DNA of 26,265 nt from Desulfotignum sp. (GTDB lineage: Bacteria; Desulfobacterota; Desulfobacteria; Desulfobacterales; Desulfobacteraceae). The position numbers and the translations under genes are program-made. The first letter of the stretch is position 1. Each line of letters opens with the position of its first letter. Below the pieces are notes generated by a model. The model was given only the letters and a program-made list of their open reading frames with translations. It ran no database searches and was not told the DNA's origin. Shown here piece by piece: positions 16,717-24,500 of the stretch. Location: the NCBI GenBank assembly GCA_021737445.1, contig JAIPDY010000013.1, forward strand, positions 1 through 26,265, read 5' to 3'.

Positions 16717-16737
16717 CACGGATATTGATCATCCGTG
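16717..16737. repeat. 7-bp hairpin in the vWA-OmpA leader
   Basis: CACGGAT (16717-16723) and ATCCGTG (16731-16737) are perfect inverted repeats around a 7-base loop, about 37 bases upstream of the vWA-OmpA start. GTGAAC occurs on both sides (about 16701 and 16735). It could be an operator or a small leader hairpin; the evidence is only the symmetry. Confidence 0.3.
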
Positions 16738-16773
16738 AACCCAAAAAACCAAAATATATAGAGGAGAACTTTC

Positions 16774-17916
16774 ATGAAATCTTTAAGTATCAAACTATTT
16801 ACAGTCCTGGCCATCGCTTTTCTGCTGTCAGGGTGTTACGCCCAAAAGGAGAAGATTAAGACCCTCCCCGCATTTACCCTGGCACCATTCAGCGCAGATG
16901 ACTATGTGTCATCCATTGATAATTTTGTCATTGTCCTGGATGCATCCAGTTCCATGGGCAAGTCATACATGGGAAATGAAAAATTTGATATGGCCACCCA
17001 AATTGTCAGCCGCATGAATCAGGCCCTGCCTGAACTGGGTCAGAACGGCGCGCTCCGGTCCTTTGGACACAGCCCTGCAATTTCCGACAAAAACACGGTT
17101 CTTTTTTACGGTATGGAGAAATATTCCACAACTGCCCTGGGTGAAAAATTAAACATGATATATGAAGCAGGTGGTACAAGCTCCATGCAGAAGGCTCTTA
17201 CCGCCTCCGGGCAGGAAGAGCTGAATTCTGTTTCCGGCAAAACCGCTGTGATTATTATCAGTGACGGCCAGCCAGATTACAGTTTAGAATCCGCCATTAC
17301 CCTGAAGGCTGCCCAGGCCCTGAAGGATCAACTGGGTCCCGGGCTTTGTTATTATCCCGTCCTTGTTGGTGATGATGAAAAAGGGACTGTCCTCATGGAT
17401 GACATCGCCCGTATCAGCGAGTGCGGATTTGTCTCCAATGCAGATACCCTGTTGACGAACGCCGGCATGGCCAAATTTGTCAAAGACGTTTTTCTGGCCA
17501 AAAAACCCAAGGTTCAGGCAGCCCCTGCCCCTGCCCCTGCTCCTGTTGCATTGAAAGGGACAAATGCCCAGGGTATATGGGTGGTGGGTGAGACCTATTT
17601 TGATTTTGATAAATCTGTGATCAAACCAGAGGCATTTGATTATCTTGATGAGATTGCAGACGTTTTGAAAACACATCCCCAAGTTAACGTTAAAGTGCAG
17701 GGTCATACAGACAGTACCGGTACCAAAGCGTACAATGACAAGTTGTCCATCAGACGGGCCCAGGCCGTAAAGACATATCTTATGGACAAGGGAATTCATG
17801 GATATCGTCTGATCCTTGAGGGATTCGGCTTCTCCAAACCTGCGGCGACCAACACCACAGACAAGGGCCGTTCACTGAACCGGCGTGTTGAACTCCATCC
17901 AATGAATTTAGAATAG
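16774..17916 (+). CDS. vWA-OmpA chimeric outer-membrane lipoprotein
   Basis: 380 residues. A type II signal peptide ends in the lipobox LLSGC with Cys21. The residue after Cys is Tyr, not Asp, which predicts sorting to the outer membrane. A von Willebrand A domain follows (about 49-245) with an intact MIDAS: D56xS58xS60 (LDASSS), the GGTSS threonine and the ISDGQPD aspartate. Then comes a short Pro-Ala linker (APAPAPAP) and a C-terminal OmpA domain (about 272-378) with FDFDKSVI, GHTDSTG and LNRRVEL, the residues that hold peptidoglycan diaminopimelate. The protein is thus anchored in the outer membrane, bound to the wall, and carries a metal-dependent protein-binding module in the periplasm. 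Its RBS is AGAGGAG. It heads a run of four envelope genes. The partner of the vWA domain is unknown. Confidence 0.9.
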   Translation: MKSLSIKLFTVLAIAFLLSGCYAQKEKIKTLPAFTLAPFSADDYVSSIDNFVIVLDASSSMGKSYMGNEKFDMATQIVSRMNQALPELGQNGALRSFGHSPAISDKNTVLFYGMEKYSTTALGEKLNMIYEAGGTSSMQKALTASGQEELNSVSGKTAVIIISDGQPDYSLESAITLKAAQALKDQLGPGLCYYPVLVGDDEKGTVLMDDIARISECGFVSNADTLLTNAGMAKFVKDVFLAKKPKVQAAPAPAPAPVALKGTNAQGIWVVGETYFDFDKSVIKPEAFDYLDEIADVLKTHPQVNVKVQGHTDSTGTKAYNDKLSIRRAQAVKTYLMDKGIHGYRLILEGFGFSKPAATNTTDKGRSLNRRVELHPMNLE

Positions 17917-17928
17917 AAAGAGATCATT

Positions 17929-18243
17929 ATGAACAAGATCAATTTTTTCAGACAATTGGTTATCGTATTGTTTCTGACTGCTCTATTGGCAGGTTGTGCT
18001 GGAACAAAAACAAGTGAAAGCACGGGCGAATATGTGGATAACTCCGTCATAACCACCAAGGTGAAGGCGGCAATACTGGAGGACCCGATGCTGAAAATGT
18101 TCCAGATCAAAGTGGAGACTTTCAAGGGAGAAGTGCAACTGAGCGGCTTTGTGGATTCTGCCGAAGCCGCTGCCAGGGCTGTGCAAATCACCCGAAGAGT
18201 GAAAGGGGTTACATCGGTTAAAAACAGCATGGTTGTAAAATAA
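17929..18243 (+). CDS. BON-domain lipoprotein (OsmY-like)
   Basis: 104 residues. The signal peptide ends in LLAGC with lipidated Cys23 followed by Ala, so outer-membrane location is likely. One BON domain fills the rest: DNSVITTKVKAAIL at about 37-50, a central beta segment FKGEVQLSGFV, and the closing RVKGVTSVKNSMVV. BON domains bind phospholipid surfaces and are found in OsmY and in secretin-type proteins; single-domain lipoproteins of this kind are often stress-induced. It starts 12 bases after the OmpA-like gene with AAAGAG upstream, so the two are probably co-transcribed. Confidence 0.88.
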   Translation: MNKINFFRQLVIVLFLTALLAGCAGTKTSESTGEYVDNSVITTKVKAAILEDPMLKMFQIKVETFKGEVQLSGFVDSAEAAARAVQITRRVKGVTSVKNSMVVK

Positions 18244-18269
18244 ACCCAGGCCGGGTGAAAAGCATCCGG

Positions 18270-18314
18270 GGAGCGGCAGTCATGACAGGTTACACCCTGA
18301 ATGACTGCTGCTCC
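18270..18314 (+). terminator. strong hairpin between BON and DUF3185 genes (possible attenuator)
   Basis: GGAGCGGCAGTCAT (18270-18283) pairs with ATGACTGCTGCTCC (18301-18314) with a single G-U wobble and a 17-base loop. Outer CCGGGT/ACCCGG segments (18251-18256, 18315-18320) can lengthen the stem. No T-run follows immediately; a run of five T lies about 30 bases further at 18348-18352. It may be a partial terminator or an mRNA-stabilising structure that separates the two lipoprotein genes from the two genes downstream. Confidence 0.45.
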
Positions 18315-18399
18315 ACCCGGGTGTGCCGGCAGTTCCGACAACAGCAGTTTTTCTAAATCCTTCATCTCAACCGGATGAATTCTATAGAGCAGGTGAAAA

Positions 18400-18633
18400 A
18401 TGAAAACAACCATATTACTGGCCGTCATATTAATCGTCATAGGTGTCGCAGCCTTAGGATATCAGGGGATCTCTTATACAACCACAGAAAAAGTCGTTGA
18501 CATCGGTCCGCTGACAATGACGGCAGATAAAACACGGACCATCCCGTTGCCTCCCATCATTGGCGGTCTTGCTTTGGTGGGCGGGATAGCGCTGCTGGTC
18601 ATGGGGAGAAAAAAAAAGGGGAATGAACCATGA
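18400..18633 (+). CDS. DUF3185-like two-TM small membrane protein
   Basis: 77 residues. A TM helix at about 4-20 (LLAVILIVIGVAALGY), a short extracytoplasmic loop with TTTEKVVDIGPLTMTADK and the Pro-rich IPLPPIIGG, a second TM helix at about 52-68, and a basic tail GRKKKGNEP. This is the DUF3185 pattern: two helices with a conserved IPLPP segment before helix two. Function is unknown. Such proteins often sit beside BON or stress-envelope genes, as here. GCAGGTG lies upstream of its ATG, and its stop overlaps the next start as ATGA (18630-18633). Confidence 0.8.
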   Translation: MKTTILLAVILIVIGVAALGYQGISYTTTEKVVDIGPLTMTADKTRTIPLPPIIGGLALVGGIALLVMGRKKKGNEP

Positions 18634-19904
18634 AAGTTCTGTTCATGCTATTGGTCGGCCTCTTAGTGTGCACCCCAATGGGGGCATCTGCTGATTACAG
18701 CGACGGACTGGATCAGTACCTTCGCGGGCAATACGGCAACGCACGCAATGAATTTACGCCTCTGGCCAATGAAGGAAATCCTGAGGCCCAATACATTCTT
18801 GGCAGTATGTACGCCCAGGGAAAGGGCGTGCTGCAGGACTATGCCCAGGCACATGCCTGGTTCAATCTTGCAGCTTCGCAGGGTCATGAAAAAGCGGCTC
18901 TCTATCGTGATGAGATTGCACAGAAAATGACTTACAACCAGGTAGCCAGGGCGCAACAACTGGCAATTCAACTGCAGTCTGAAACAAGACCGGGAGAAAC
19001 GAAAAGAATCGACAAAAACCTTATTGTCTCCATCCAAAAACATCTGCAGGACCTGGGCTACTATTCTGGAGCGATTGATGGATTGACGGGCCGGAATACA
19101 AGCAGGAGTATTCGTCAATTTCAAAGAGATGCCGATCTTTCGCAGACGGGTCAGCCGTCCCATGCTCTGTTGGAAACGCTGGAGGATACCGTTACCCGGC
19201 AAACAGAGCAAAGAAAATCGTCGGCCTCCCAAGGACCCTGGACAACAGTGTTACTGGAAGATGCGTTTACGGATGGAGATTTCAGCACAAACCCGAGATG
19301 GACACCTGTTTCAGGCAACTTTTGGGTAGATTCAAACTATTTTTTGCACTCTGAAAGAGCTGTTTCCAAAACTATGCAATCCGATCAACCAGATAGTGCT
19401 GAGAAAAGGATAGCAGATATATTTGGGCAAGTGGTCAAAGAGATGATGAATCCACAACAGGGCACACAGGCCTCAGACCCTCCAGAGCTTTATATTCAAC
19501 AAAGGATTGATAATGCTTTTGCAATTGAAATCACGATGAAAATGCTGTCAAATCAACTCGGGCAAAGCTTCGAGTTCAGAACGTATCACGATCAATACCG
19601 GAATTCAGGATATGTGGTCAAATTCTTGCTGGAAAATGAACAATCCCTGGCTTTAATCCGCTTTGATCCATCAGGATCTTCGGTTATAGATATGACACGA
19701 CAGGGGAGAATGTTCCGTCAAAATGAACCCCAATCTCTCTCTTGGATGCGATATGCAGATGGCAAAATGAAGGTGATGATAGGAAAGGATGAGGTTCTGA
19801 ATACAAAAGACAACATGTTCAAGGCATTTGACGGTATTTCGTTTATCAATGAAGGTGGAGACTATGCTGTAGACAGTATCCGTGTTTTGGGCTCTCATAG
19901 ATAA
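18630..19904 (+). CDS. secreted Sel1-repeat / peptidoglycan-binding protein
   Basis: 424 residues. A signal peptide ends near Ala21 (GASA). Sel1-type helical repeats cover about 23-98 (AQYILGSMYAQGKG, then DYAQAHAWFNLAASQGH). A PG_binding_1 domain spans about 131-186 (IQKHLQDLGYYSGAIDGLTGRNT, then IRQFQRDADL). The remaining ~220 residues (205-424) are beta-rich with a WTPVSGNFWVDSNYF start and a DSIRVLG end, which resembles a laminin-G/concanavalin-like sandwich of the 'DUF1080' or family-16 type; that part is uncertain. The protein is periplasmic and wall-associated, completing the envelope group with the vWA-OmpA and BON lipoproteins. The start is fixed by the 4-base overlap with the DUF3185 gene. 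Confidence 0.8.
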   Translation: MKVLFMLLVGLLVCTPMGASADYSDGLDQYLRGQYGNARNEFTPLANEGNPEAQYILGSMYAQGKGVLQDYAQAHAWFNLAASQGHEKAALYRDEIAQKMTYNQVARAQQLAIQLQSETRPGETKRIDKNLIVSIQKHLQDLGYYSGAIDGLTGRNTSRSIRQFQRDADLSQTGQPSHALLETLEDTVTRQTEQRKSSASQGPWTTVLLEDAFTDGDFSTNPRWTPVSGNFWVDSNYFLHSERAVSKTMQSDQPDSAEKRIADIFGQVVKEMMNPQQGTQASDPPELYIQQRIDNAFAIEITMKMLSNQLGQSFEFRTYHDQYRNSGYVVKFLLENEQSLALIRFDPSGSSVIDMTRQGRMFRQNEPQSLSWMRYADGKMKVMIGKDEVLNTKDNMFKAFDGISFINEGGDYAVDSIRVLGSHR

Positions 19905-19933
19905 ACACCTGGTTGTAATCAGCATGTGGTGTA

Positions 19934-20854
19934 TTATTTTTCTTTTTCAATGAGTCCTTTGACAAACCAGCGCTGCATTAACAGCACCACAAGAACCGGC
20001 GGCAGCATGACAAGAAGGGCACCTCCCAGGGCGACATTCCATTCCGGCAGGTCGTCTGCCATGGGAATCAGGTTCTGAAGACCTATGACCGCTGTGGTCA
20101 TCTTTGGGTTTGTGGTGACCAGCAGGGGCCATAAATACTGGTTGTAACCGTATACAAACTCAATGACAACCAAAGCTGCAATATTGGTTTTGGACAATGG
20201 AAACAAAATTTTTCTAAAAAACGTCATGGGCGAGGCACCATCCATTTTTGCGGCCTCACACAACTCTTCTGGAACAGTGAGAAAAAACTGGCGGAAAAGA
20301 AAGGTACAGGTTGCAGAAGCAATCAGAGGCAGGGTCAGGCCGGTGTATGAGTCAAGCAGGGACCAGTTAAGAGAGATATCTATGTCATGACCTGAAAACC
20401 AGGAAAGGAAATCGTTCATGTGCAGATACTCCCATACCGGCTGAAGAGGACCCAGTACATTGGCTGCCATTTCATATGTGGGAAGGATTCTCACTTCCAC
20501 CGGCAGCATCAATGTGCAGAATACAGATGCAAAAGCCACGGCCCTGAATCTGTAATCAAAATATACAATGGAAAATGCGCCGATCATGGACACGGTTATT
20601 TTGCCCACTGTGATCCCGGTCGCCATAACAATGGAATTAAAGATCTGGGTGGCAAGATCCCCTCTTGTCCATGCTTCTGTCATGTTGACCATAAACTGGT
20701 TTCCCGGAACAAGGGGCATGGGAACCTTTGAAACCTCTTCCAGGGGCAGGGTGGCTGCAATAAGGCTGTAGATAATGGGAAATCCAACAATAAATATTCC
20801 CAATATCAGAAACAGATAGGTAAACAGATCCAGCAGCGGTGTTTTCTCAACCAT
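19934..20854 (-). CDS. ugpE: glycerol-3-phosphate-type ABC importer, permease UgpE
   Basis: 306 residues of the MalG/UgpE family with six hydrophobic segments and the cytoplasmic EAA loop at about 200-215 (EAAKMDGASP), which docks on the ATPase. Segments such as ILGI, ITVGKITVSM, LMLPVEVRI, LDSYTGLTLPL, FPLSKTN and YNQYLWPLL match the UgpE signature closely. About 30 extra residues at 132-166 (from VLGPLQP to NWSLL) sit in the loop before LDSYTG, where E. coli UgpE, as I recall it, has only a few residues. It begins 11 bases after ugpA and is the last gene of ugpBAE. It ends 29 bases from the convergent Sel1 gene. Confidence 0.9.
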   Translation of the reverse strand: MVEKTPLLDLFTYLFLILGIFIVGFPIIYSLIAATLPLEEVSKVPMPLVPGNQFMVNMTEAWTRGDLATQIFNSIVMATGITVGKITVSMIGAFSIVYFDYRFRAVAFASVFCTLMLPVEVRILPTYEMAANVLGPLQPVWEYLHMNDFLSWFSGHDIDISLNWSLLDSYTGLTLPLIASATCTFLFRQFFLTVPEELCEAAKMDGASPMTFFRKILFPLSKTNIAALVVIEFVYGYNQYLWPLLVTTNPKMTTAVIGLQNLIPMADDLPEWNVALGGALLVMLPPVLVVLLMQRWFVKGLIEKEK

Positions 20855-20865
20855 AATCGTTATAT

Positions 20866-21756
20866 TTATCCAGTATATTGTACTTTCTTTTCAACAAACT
20901 TGAACTGCAGCGCTGTAATCAAAATAATCAGGGACATGAGCACCACTGACTGTGCAGCAGATGATCCTAGATTCAGCCCCACAAACCCGTCCTGGTAAAC
21001 CTTGTAAACAAGGATATTGGTAGCGCCGCCCGGCCCTCCCTGGGTTATTGTATGAATGATGCCAAAGGTCTCAAAAAAGGAATAAATGATATTCATGACA
21101 GACAAAAAGAAAAAAGTGGGGGACAAAAGCGGCAGGGTTATGGTTACAAATCTTCTGAAAGGAGAGGCGCCATCCATGGCAGCCGCTTCAATAAGGGATT
21201 TGGGAATGGCCTGGAGTCCTGCCATGAAAAATACAAAATTATAGCTTATCTGCTTCCAGGCAGATGCCATGATGATCATGACCATGGCGTCTGTCCCGTT
21301 CAGCACAGGATTCCAGTTGACGCCAAACCATTTTTTAATGCCAAGGGCAACAACGCCATAAGAGGGATGAAGGAGAAAGAGCCACATTATGCCTGAAATG
21401 GCCGGTGCCACAGCATAGGGCCATATCAGCATGGTTCTGACAACTGCAGTTGCCTGCAGTGCCCTGTTGGCCATGGTGGCGATAAACAGACCGAAAAAGA
21501 GGGAAACCGCAGCCACGGCCAGGCTGAACACCAGGGTTGTAAAAATAGACTTCAGGTAAAGCGGGTCTGTGAAAAGTGCTATATAGTTGTAAAACCATAC
21601 AAATTTACTCTGCCTGCCAAAGGGGTCGCTGAGCAGTGTGGACTGGATGATTCCCTGCAGAGCCGGCCAGTAAAAAAAGGTCAGTGTTATGACAATCTGG
21701 GGCAGAATCAGCAGATAGGGCAGAAATTTTGATTTAAAAAAAGCGCGTTTAATCAT
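20866..21756 (-). CDS. ugpA: glycerol-3-phosphate-type ABC importer, permease UgpA
   Basis: 296 residues of the MalF/UgpA family. Helices begin at about 11-31 (LPYLLILPQIVITLTFFYWP, a typical UgpA opening), and the EAA loop is at 190-209 (EAAAMDGASPFRRF). QGGPGGATNILVYKVYQDGF before the last helix is characteristic of sugar/G3P permeases. It forms the membrane channel with UgpE. The ATG at 21756 has only a weak upstream site, and a strong hairpin lies between it and ugpB, so lower expression than the binding protein is expected. Confidence 0.9.
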   Translation of the reverse strand: MIKRAFFKSKFLPYLLILPQIVITLTFFYWPALQGIIQSTLLSDPFGRQSKFVWFYNYIALFTDPLYLKSIFTTLVFSLAVAAVSLFFGLFIATMANRALQATAVVRTMLIWPYAVAPAISGIMWLFLLHPSYGVVALGIKKWFGVNWNPVLNGTDAMVMIIMASAWKQISYNFVFFMAGLQAIPKSLIEAAAMDGASPFRRFVTITLPLLSPTFFFLSVMNIIYSFFETFGIIHTITQGGPGGATNILVYKVYQDGFVGLNLGSSAAQSVVLMSLIILITALQFKFVEKKVQYTG

Positions 21757-21765
21757 TGGCTTTAA

Positions 21766-21802
21766 AGAACAGAGAAACCATGCATTCTGGTTTCTCTGTT
21801 CT
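21766..21802 (-). promoter_or_regulatory. perfect 15-bp intercistronic hairpin between ugpB and ugpA
   Basis: AGAACAGAGAAACCA (21766-21780) and TGGTTTCTCTGTTCT (21788-21802) are perfect reverse complements around a 7-base loop. It lies 20 bases after the ugpB stop and 9 bases before the ugpA start. There is only a short T-rich flank on the minus strand. Such structures between binding-protein and permease genes usually protect the upstream message and set the ratio of binding protein to membrane parts, as malE-malF REP elements do. Confidence 0.65.
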
Positions 21803-21822
21803 CACTTTCGGATTCCGATGTT

Positions 21823-23151
21823 CTATTTATATGTTTTTTCAAATGTTCTCAGCTGCTCATTGCTCCTGGAAACCGCTGAATCCAAAGCCTCTTTGGGGGT
21901 TTTATTCCCGTTCCATACAAGTTCGAGCTCTTCGTTGATGATGTTTCTGATCTGAACAAAATAACCAAGCCGCAGCCCCCTTGATATCTTGGTGGGGGTG
22001 GCCCGGTTGAGCTGGTTGATCCCCACTGTCTGAAGGGGATTTTCTTCATAATATCCCTTGGATTTAAGATCCTCATACGCATTCAGAGTGATGGGAAAAT
22101 AACCGGTTTGTTTATGCCAGTATTCCTGCATTTCATTGTTGGCCAGAAATTTGAGAAACGCTGCAACCCCTTTATACTCTTCTTTGGTGTGCCCTTGGAG
22201 TACCCAGAGAGATGCACCGCCAATGATTGAGTTCTGGGGCTTTTTCATCCATGATTCCACAGGCAGGGGGGCGGCATCCCAGGTAAAGTCATTCACAGCT
22301 TTTTGCAGTTTTGCAATCCCGCTGATAGAGTCAATGTACACAGCCGCATTCTGTGCTATGAATTCAGATTTTGGACCCTGGTATTTCTGGCCGCCATACA
22401 TGAACCGTTTGTCCTGAGTCCAGTTTTTGAGCCGTTCTATGTGAGCGATCACCTTGGGATTGTTAATTTGAAGTTCACAGTCAAGCCCTTCATATCCATT
22501 GGCTTTGCTGGCAAAAGCAAGGTTGTGGATGGCACTGTAATTTTCGATCTGGGTCCAGGACTGCCATGCAGTCACCATTCCATAAGGGGCGGCACCTGAG
22601 TCCACCAGTTTTTTGGTAATCTCGCCAAGTTCATCCCACGTAATGGGATCGGTCTTGGAAAGCGGTGCAATACCGGCTTTCTTAAACTGATCCACATTGT
22701 AGTACATGATGGGCGTAGATGAGTTGAACGGCATGGACATAAGATCGCCATCCGAATTCATGTAGTAGGAGAGCACTGCCTGAAGATAGTTTGACCAGTC
22801 GATTTCATACCCTGCATCCTTCATGAGTTTGTGCACCGGATACACAGCGCCCGAAAGCATCATGGTCTGGGTGCCGACCTCAAAGACCTGGAGGATATGG
22901 GGCTGTTTCTTGGCCCGGAATGCAGCTACCCCCGCGTTCATGGTTTCATCGTAGTTCCCTTTGAACGTTCCGACAACATGGTAGTCAGACTGAGATTCAT
23001 TGAAATCCTGGATCATTTTATCGACGACTTTTCCCCTGGCGCTTCTCATGGCGTGCCACCAGTTGATGGTAACCGGCTTTGCAAAGGCGGATACAGGAAA
23101 AGCCAGACATGCAGCGACAATGGCCAACAAAAACAGCTTTAATATTTTCAT
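21823..23151 (-). CDS. ugpB: periplasmic glycerol-3-phosphate-binding protein UgpB
   Basis: 442 residues, about the length of E. coli UgpB. A signal peptide with likely cleavage after Ala24 (SAFA/KP). The mature protein opens with INWWHAMRSARGKVVDKM, and the following FNESQSDYHVVGTFKGNYDE and PHILQVFEVGTQTMM blocks are typical of UgpB, including the Tyr and Glu positions that contact glycerol-3-phosphate. It delivers sn-glycerol-3-phosphate or its diesters to UgpAE. The ATG has GGAGGA four to five bases upstream. First gene of the leftward ugpBAE operon, divergent from ugpC. Confidence 0.93.
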   Translation of the reverse strand: MKILKLFLLAIVAACLAFPVSAFAKPVTINWWHAMRSARGKVVDKMIQDFNESQSDYHVVGTFKGNYDETMNAGVAAFRAKKQPHILQVFEVGTQTMMLSGAVYPVHKLMKDAGYEIDWSNYLQAVLSYYMNSDGDLMSMPFNSSTPIMYYNVDQFKKAGIAPLSKTDPITWDELGEITKKLVDSGAAPYGMVTAWQSWTQIENYSAIHNLAFASKANGYEGLDCELQINNPKVIAHIERLKNWTQDKRFMYGGQKYQGPKSEFIAQNAAVYIDSISGIAKLQKAVNDFTWDAAPLPVESWMKKPQNSIIGGASLWVLQGHTKEEYKGVAAFLKFLANNEMQEYWHKQTGYFPITLNAYEDLKSKGYYEENPLQTVGINQLNRATPTKISRGLRLGYFVQIRNIINEELELVWNGNKTPKEALDSAVSRSNEQLRTFEKTYK

Positions 23152-23241
23152 ATGTCCTCCAGATTTAAAAAATTAAAATTTTTGCCGGCCCCAAACCCCG
23201 GTGCCAGACTTGACATGGATCTCTTCCACAACTGTCTCATT

Positions 23242-23270
23242 TAATTAATGGGAAATTTCAAAAGAGTCAA
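23242..23270 (-). promoter_or_regulatory. candidate sigma70-type promoter for ugpBAE
   Basis: Read on the minus strand, TTGACT (23270-23265) and TAATTA (23247-23242) are 17 bases apart, about 90 bases upstream of the ugpB start. The 217-base ugpB/ugpC gap also contains the inverted pair TTGGAT (23279-23284) and ATCCAA (23300-23305), which could be an operator. I looked for a Pho box because ugp is in the Pho regulon of enteric bacteria, and found only a weak CTGTCTCAT-like half (23232-23240). Confidence 0.4.
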
Positions 23271-23368
23271 GATTTTAGTTGGATTCATATTGTTTTTTTA
23301 TCCAAAATTGACTAATTAATAACATTTACTCGATCAGGATAAACTGAAAATAAACATGCAGGACAATC

Positions 23369-24472
23369 ATGATGACTGAATTAAAATTTACCAATGTGGT
23401 GAAGCGATACGGAAAAACACAGGTCGTTCACGGAATAAACCTGGAGATCAGAGACAAGGAATTTCTGGTGCTGGTAGGACCTTCCGGCTGTGGTAAATCA
23501 ACCGTGCTCAGGATGATTGCGGGGCTAGAAGAGATTTCGGAAGGCACCCTTACCATCGGGGGCAAGATTGTCAATGATGTGGCTCCCAAGGACAGGGGGC
23601 TTGCCATGGTATTCCAGAACTATGCCCTTTATCCGCACATGAATGTATTCAACAACATGTCCTTTGGTTTAAAACTCTCCAACACACCAAAAAAGGATAT
23701 TCAAAGACGGGTCCAGGAAGTGGCAGCTATTCTCGGGCTTGAAGACCTTCTTTTGCGAAAGCCGCATGAACTGTCAGGCGGACAGCGGCAGAGAGTGGCA
23801 ATGGGCCGGGCTATGGTACGAAAACCATCCGTGTTTCTTTTTGACGAACCCTTGTCCAACCTCGATGCCAAGCTGCGTATCCAGATGCGGGCTGAAATAA
23901 AACTGCTGCACCAGCGGGTAAACTCCACTATTGTCTATGTGACACATGACCAGGTCGAAGCCATGACACTGGCTGACAGGATCGTGGTTTTAAGGGACGG
24001 GCATATAGAACAGGTAGGCACCCCCCTGGATCTTTTTTTTAACCCTGTCAACACATTTGTGGCAGGGTTCATCGGCACCCCTCCCATGAACCTGACCCCT
24101 GGTTCCATTGAAACAAAAAACGGGGCTGTGACCGTAAAGTTTGACGGTGGACTTGAAATTCCAGTCCCCCCCCGTAACGGCACAGACCTTTTGCCCGGAC
24201 AAAAGGTTGTGATGGGGCTGAGAACAGAGGAGATCATTCTTTCAGATAGAGAAGATGACTCTTTTCCTGAAGAGTGGATCTTCAGCGGCACGACAAAGGT
24301 CGTGGAGACCCTTGGAAACGAATCCCACCTCCATGTCGATTTTAACGGGGTGTCTCTCATTGCCAAGGGAGAGGGCAGAAAAATTGTCAAACCCGGGGAA
24401 AAAATTTCCCTCGGGTTCAACCTTGAACAGATGCATCTGTTTGACAGCGAAACAACCAAAGTGGTCTATTAA
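23369..24472 (+). CDS. ugpC: glycerol-3-phosphate-type ABC importer ATPase UgpC (MalK-like)
   Basis: 367 residues. Walker A GPSGCGKST (37-45), Q-loop FQNYALYPHM (82-91), signature LSGGQRQR (135-142), Walker B VFLFDEPLSNLD (155-166), then the H-loop VTHDQVEAMT. The C-terminal ~130 residues form the MOP/TOBE regulatory domain of the MalK/UgpC group. It energises UgpAE. It is transcribed away from ugpBAE across a 217-base gap, unlike the single ugpBAEC(Q) operon of enteric bacteria. The second ATG directly follows the first (MM); AGGA lies seven bases before the first. Confidence 0.92.
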   Translation: MMTELKFTNVVKRYGKTQVVHGINLEIRDKEFLVLVGPSGCGKSTVLRMIAGLEEISEGTLTIGGKIVNDVAPKDRGLAMVFQNYALYPHMNVFNNMSFGLKLSNTPKKDIQRRVQEVAAILGLEDLLLRKPHELSGGQRQRVAMGRAMVRKPSVFLFDEPLSNLDAKLRIQMRAEIKLLHQRVNSTIVYVTHDQVEAMTLADRIVVLRDGHIEQVGTPLDLFFNPVNTFVAGFIGTPPMNLTPGSIETKNGAVTVKFDGGLEIPVPPRNGTDLLPGQKVVMGLRTEEIILSDREDDSFPEEWIFSGTTKVVETLGNESHLHVDFNGVSLIAKGEGRKIVKPGEKISLGFNLEQMHLFDSETTKVVY

Positions 24473-24500
24473 AACATGCTATGATACCAGGGCATTTTGG

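Larger units (their letters stand above)
16317..16773. other. divergent intergenic regulatory region
   Basis: 457 bases between the start of the lipid operon (leftward) and the vWA-OmpA gene (rightward). No coding frame is convincing. It is AT-rich between 16370 and 16600 and holds the palindrome described separately at 16540-16553, its extra half-site, and a 7-bp hairpin at 16717-16737. The vWA-OmpA ribosome binding site is AGAGGAG at about 16759-16765. I did not find an unambiguous -35/-10 pair for either direction, although TATATT-like boxes are present near 16690 on the plus strand. Confidence 0.6.

Noticed and set aside
23107..23151. UgpB as a lipoprotein because of VAAC at residues 12-15
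   Set aside because: The hydrophobic core continues past this Cys to a good signal peptidase I site (AFA/KP), and UgpB of Gram-negative bacteria is normally soluble.
23232..23250. Pho box upstream of ugpB/ugpC
   Set aside because: Only one weak CTGTCTCAT-like half is present, without the 11-base repeated spacing needed.
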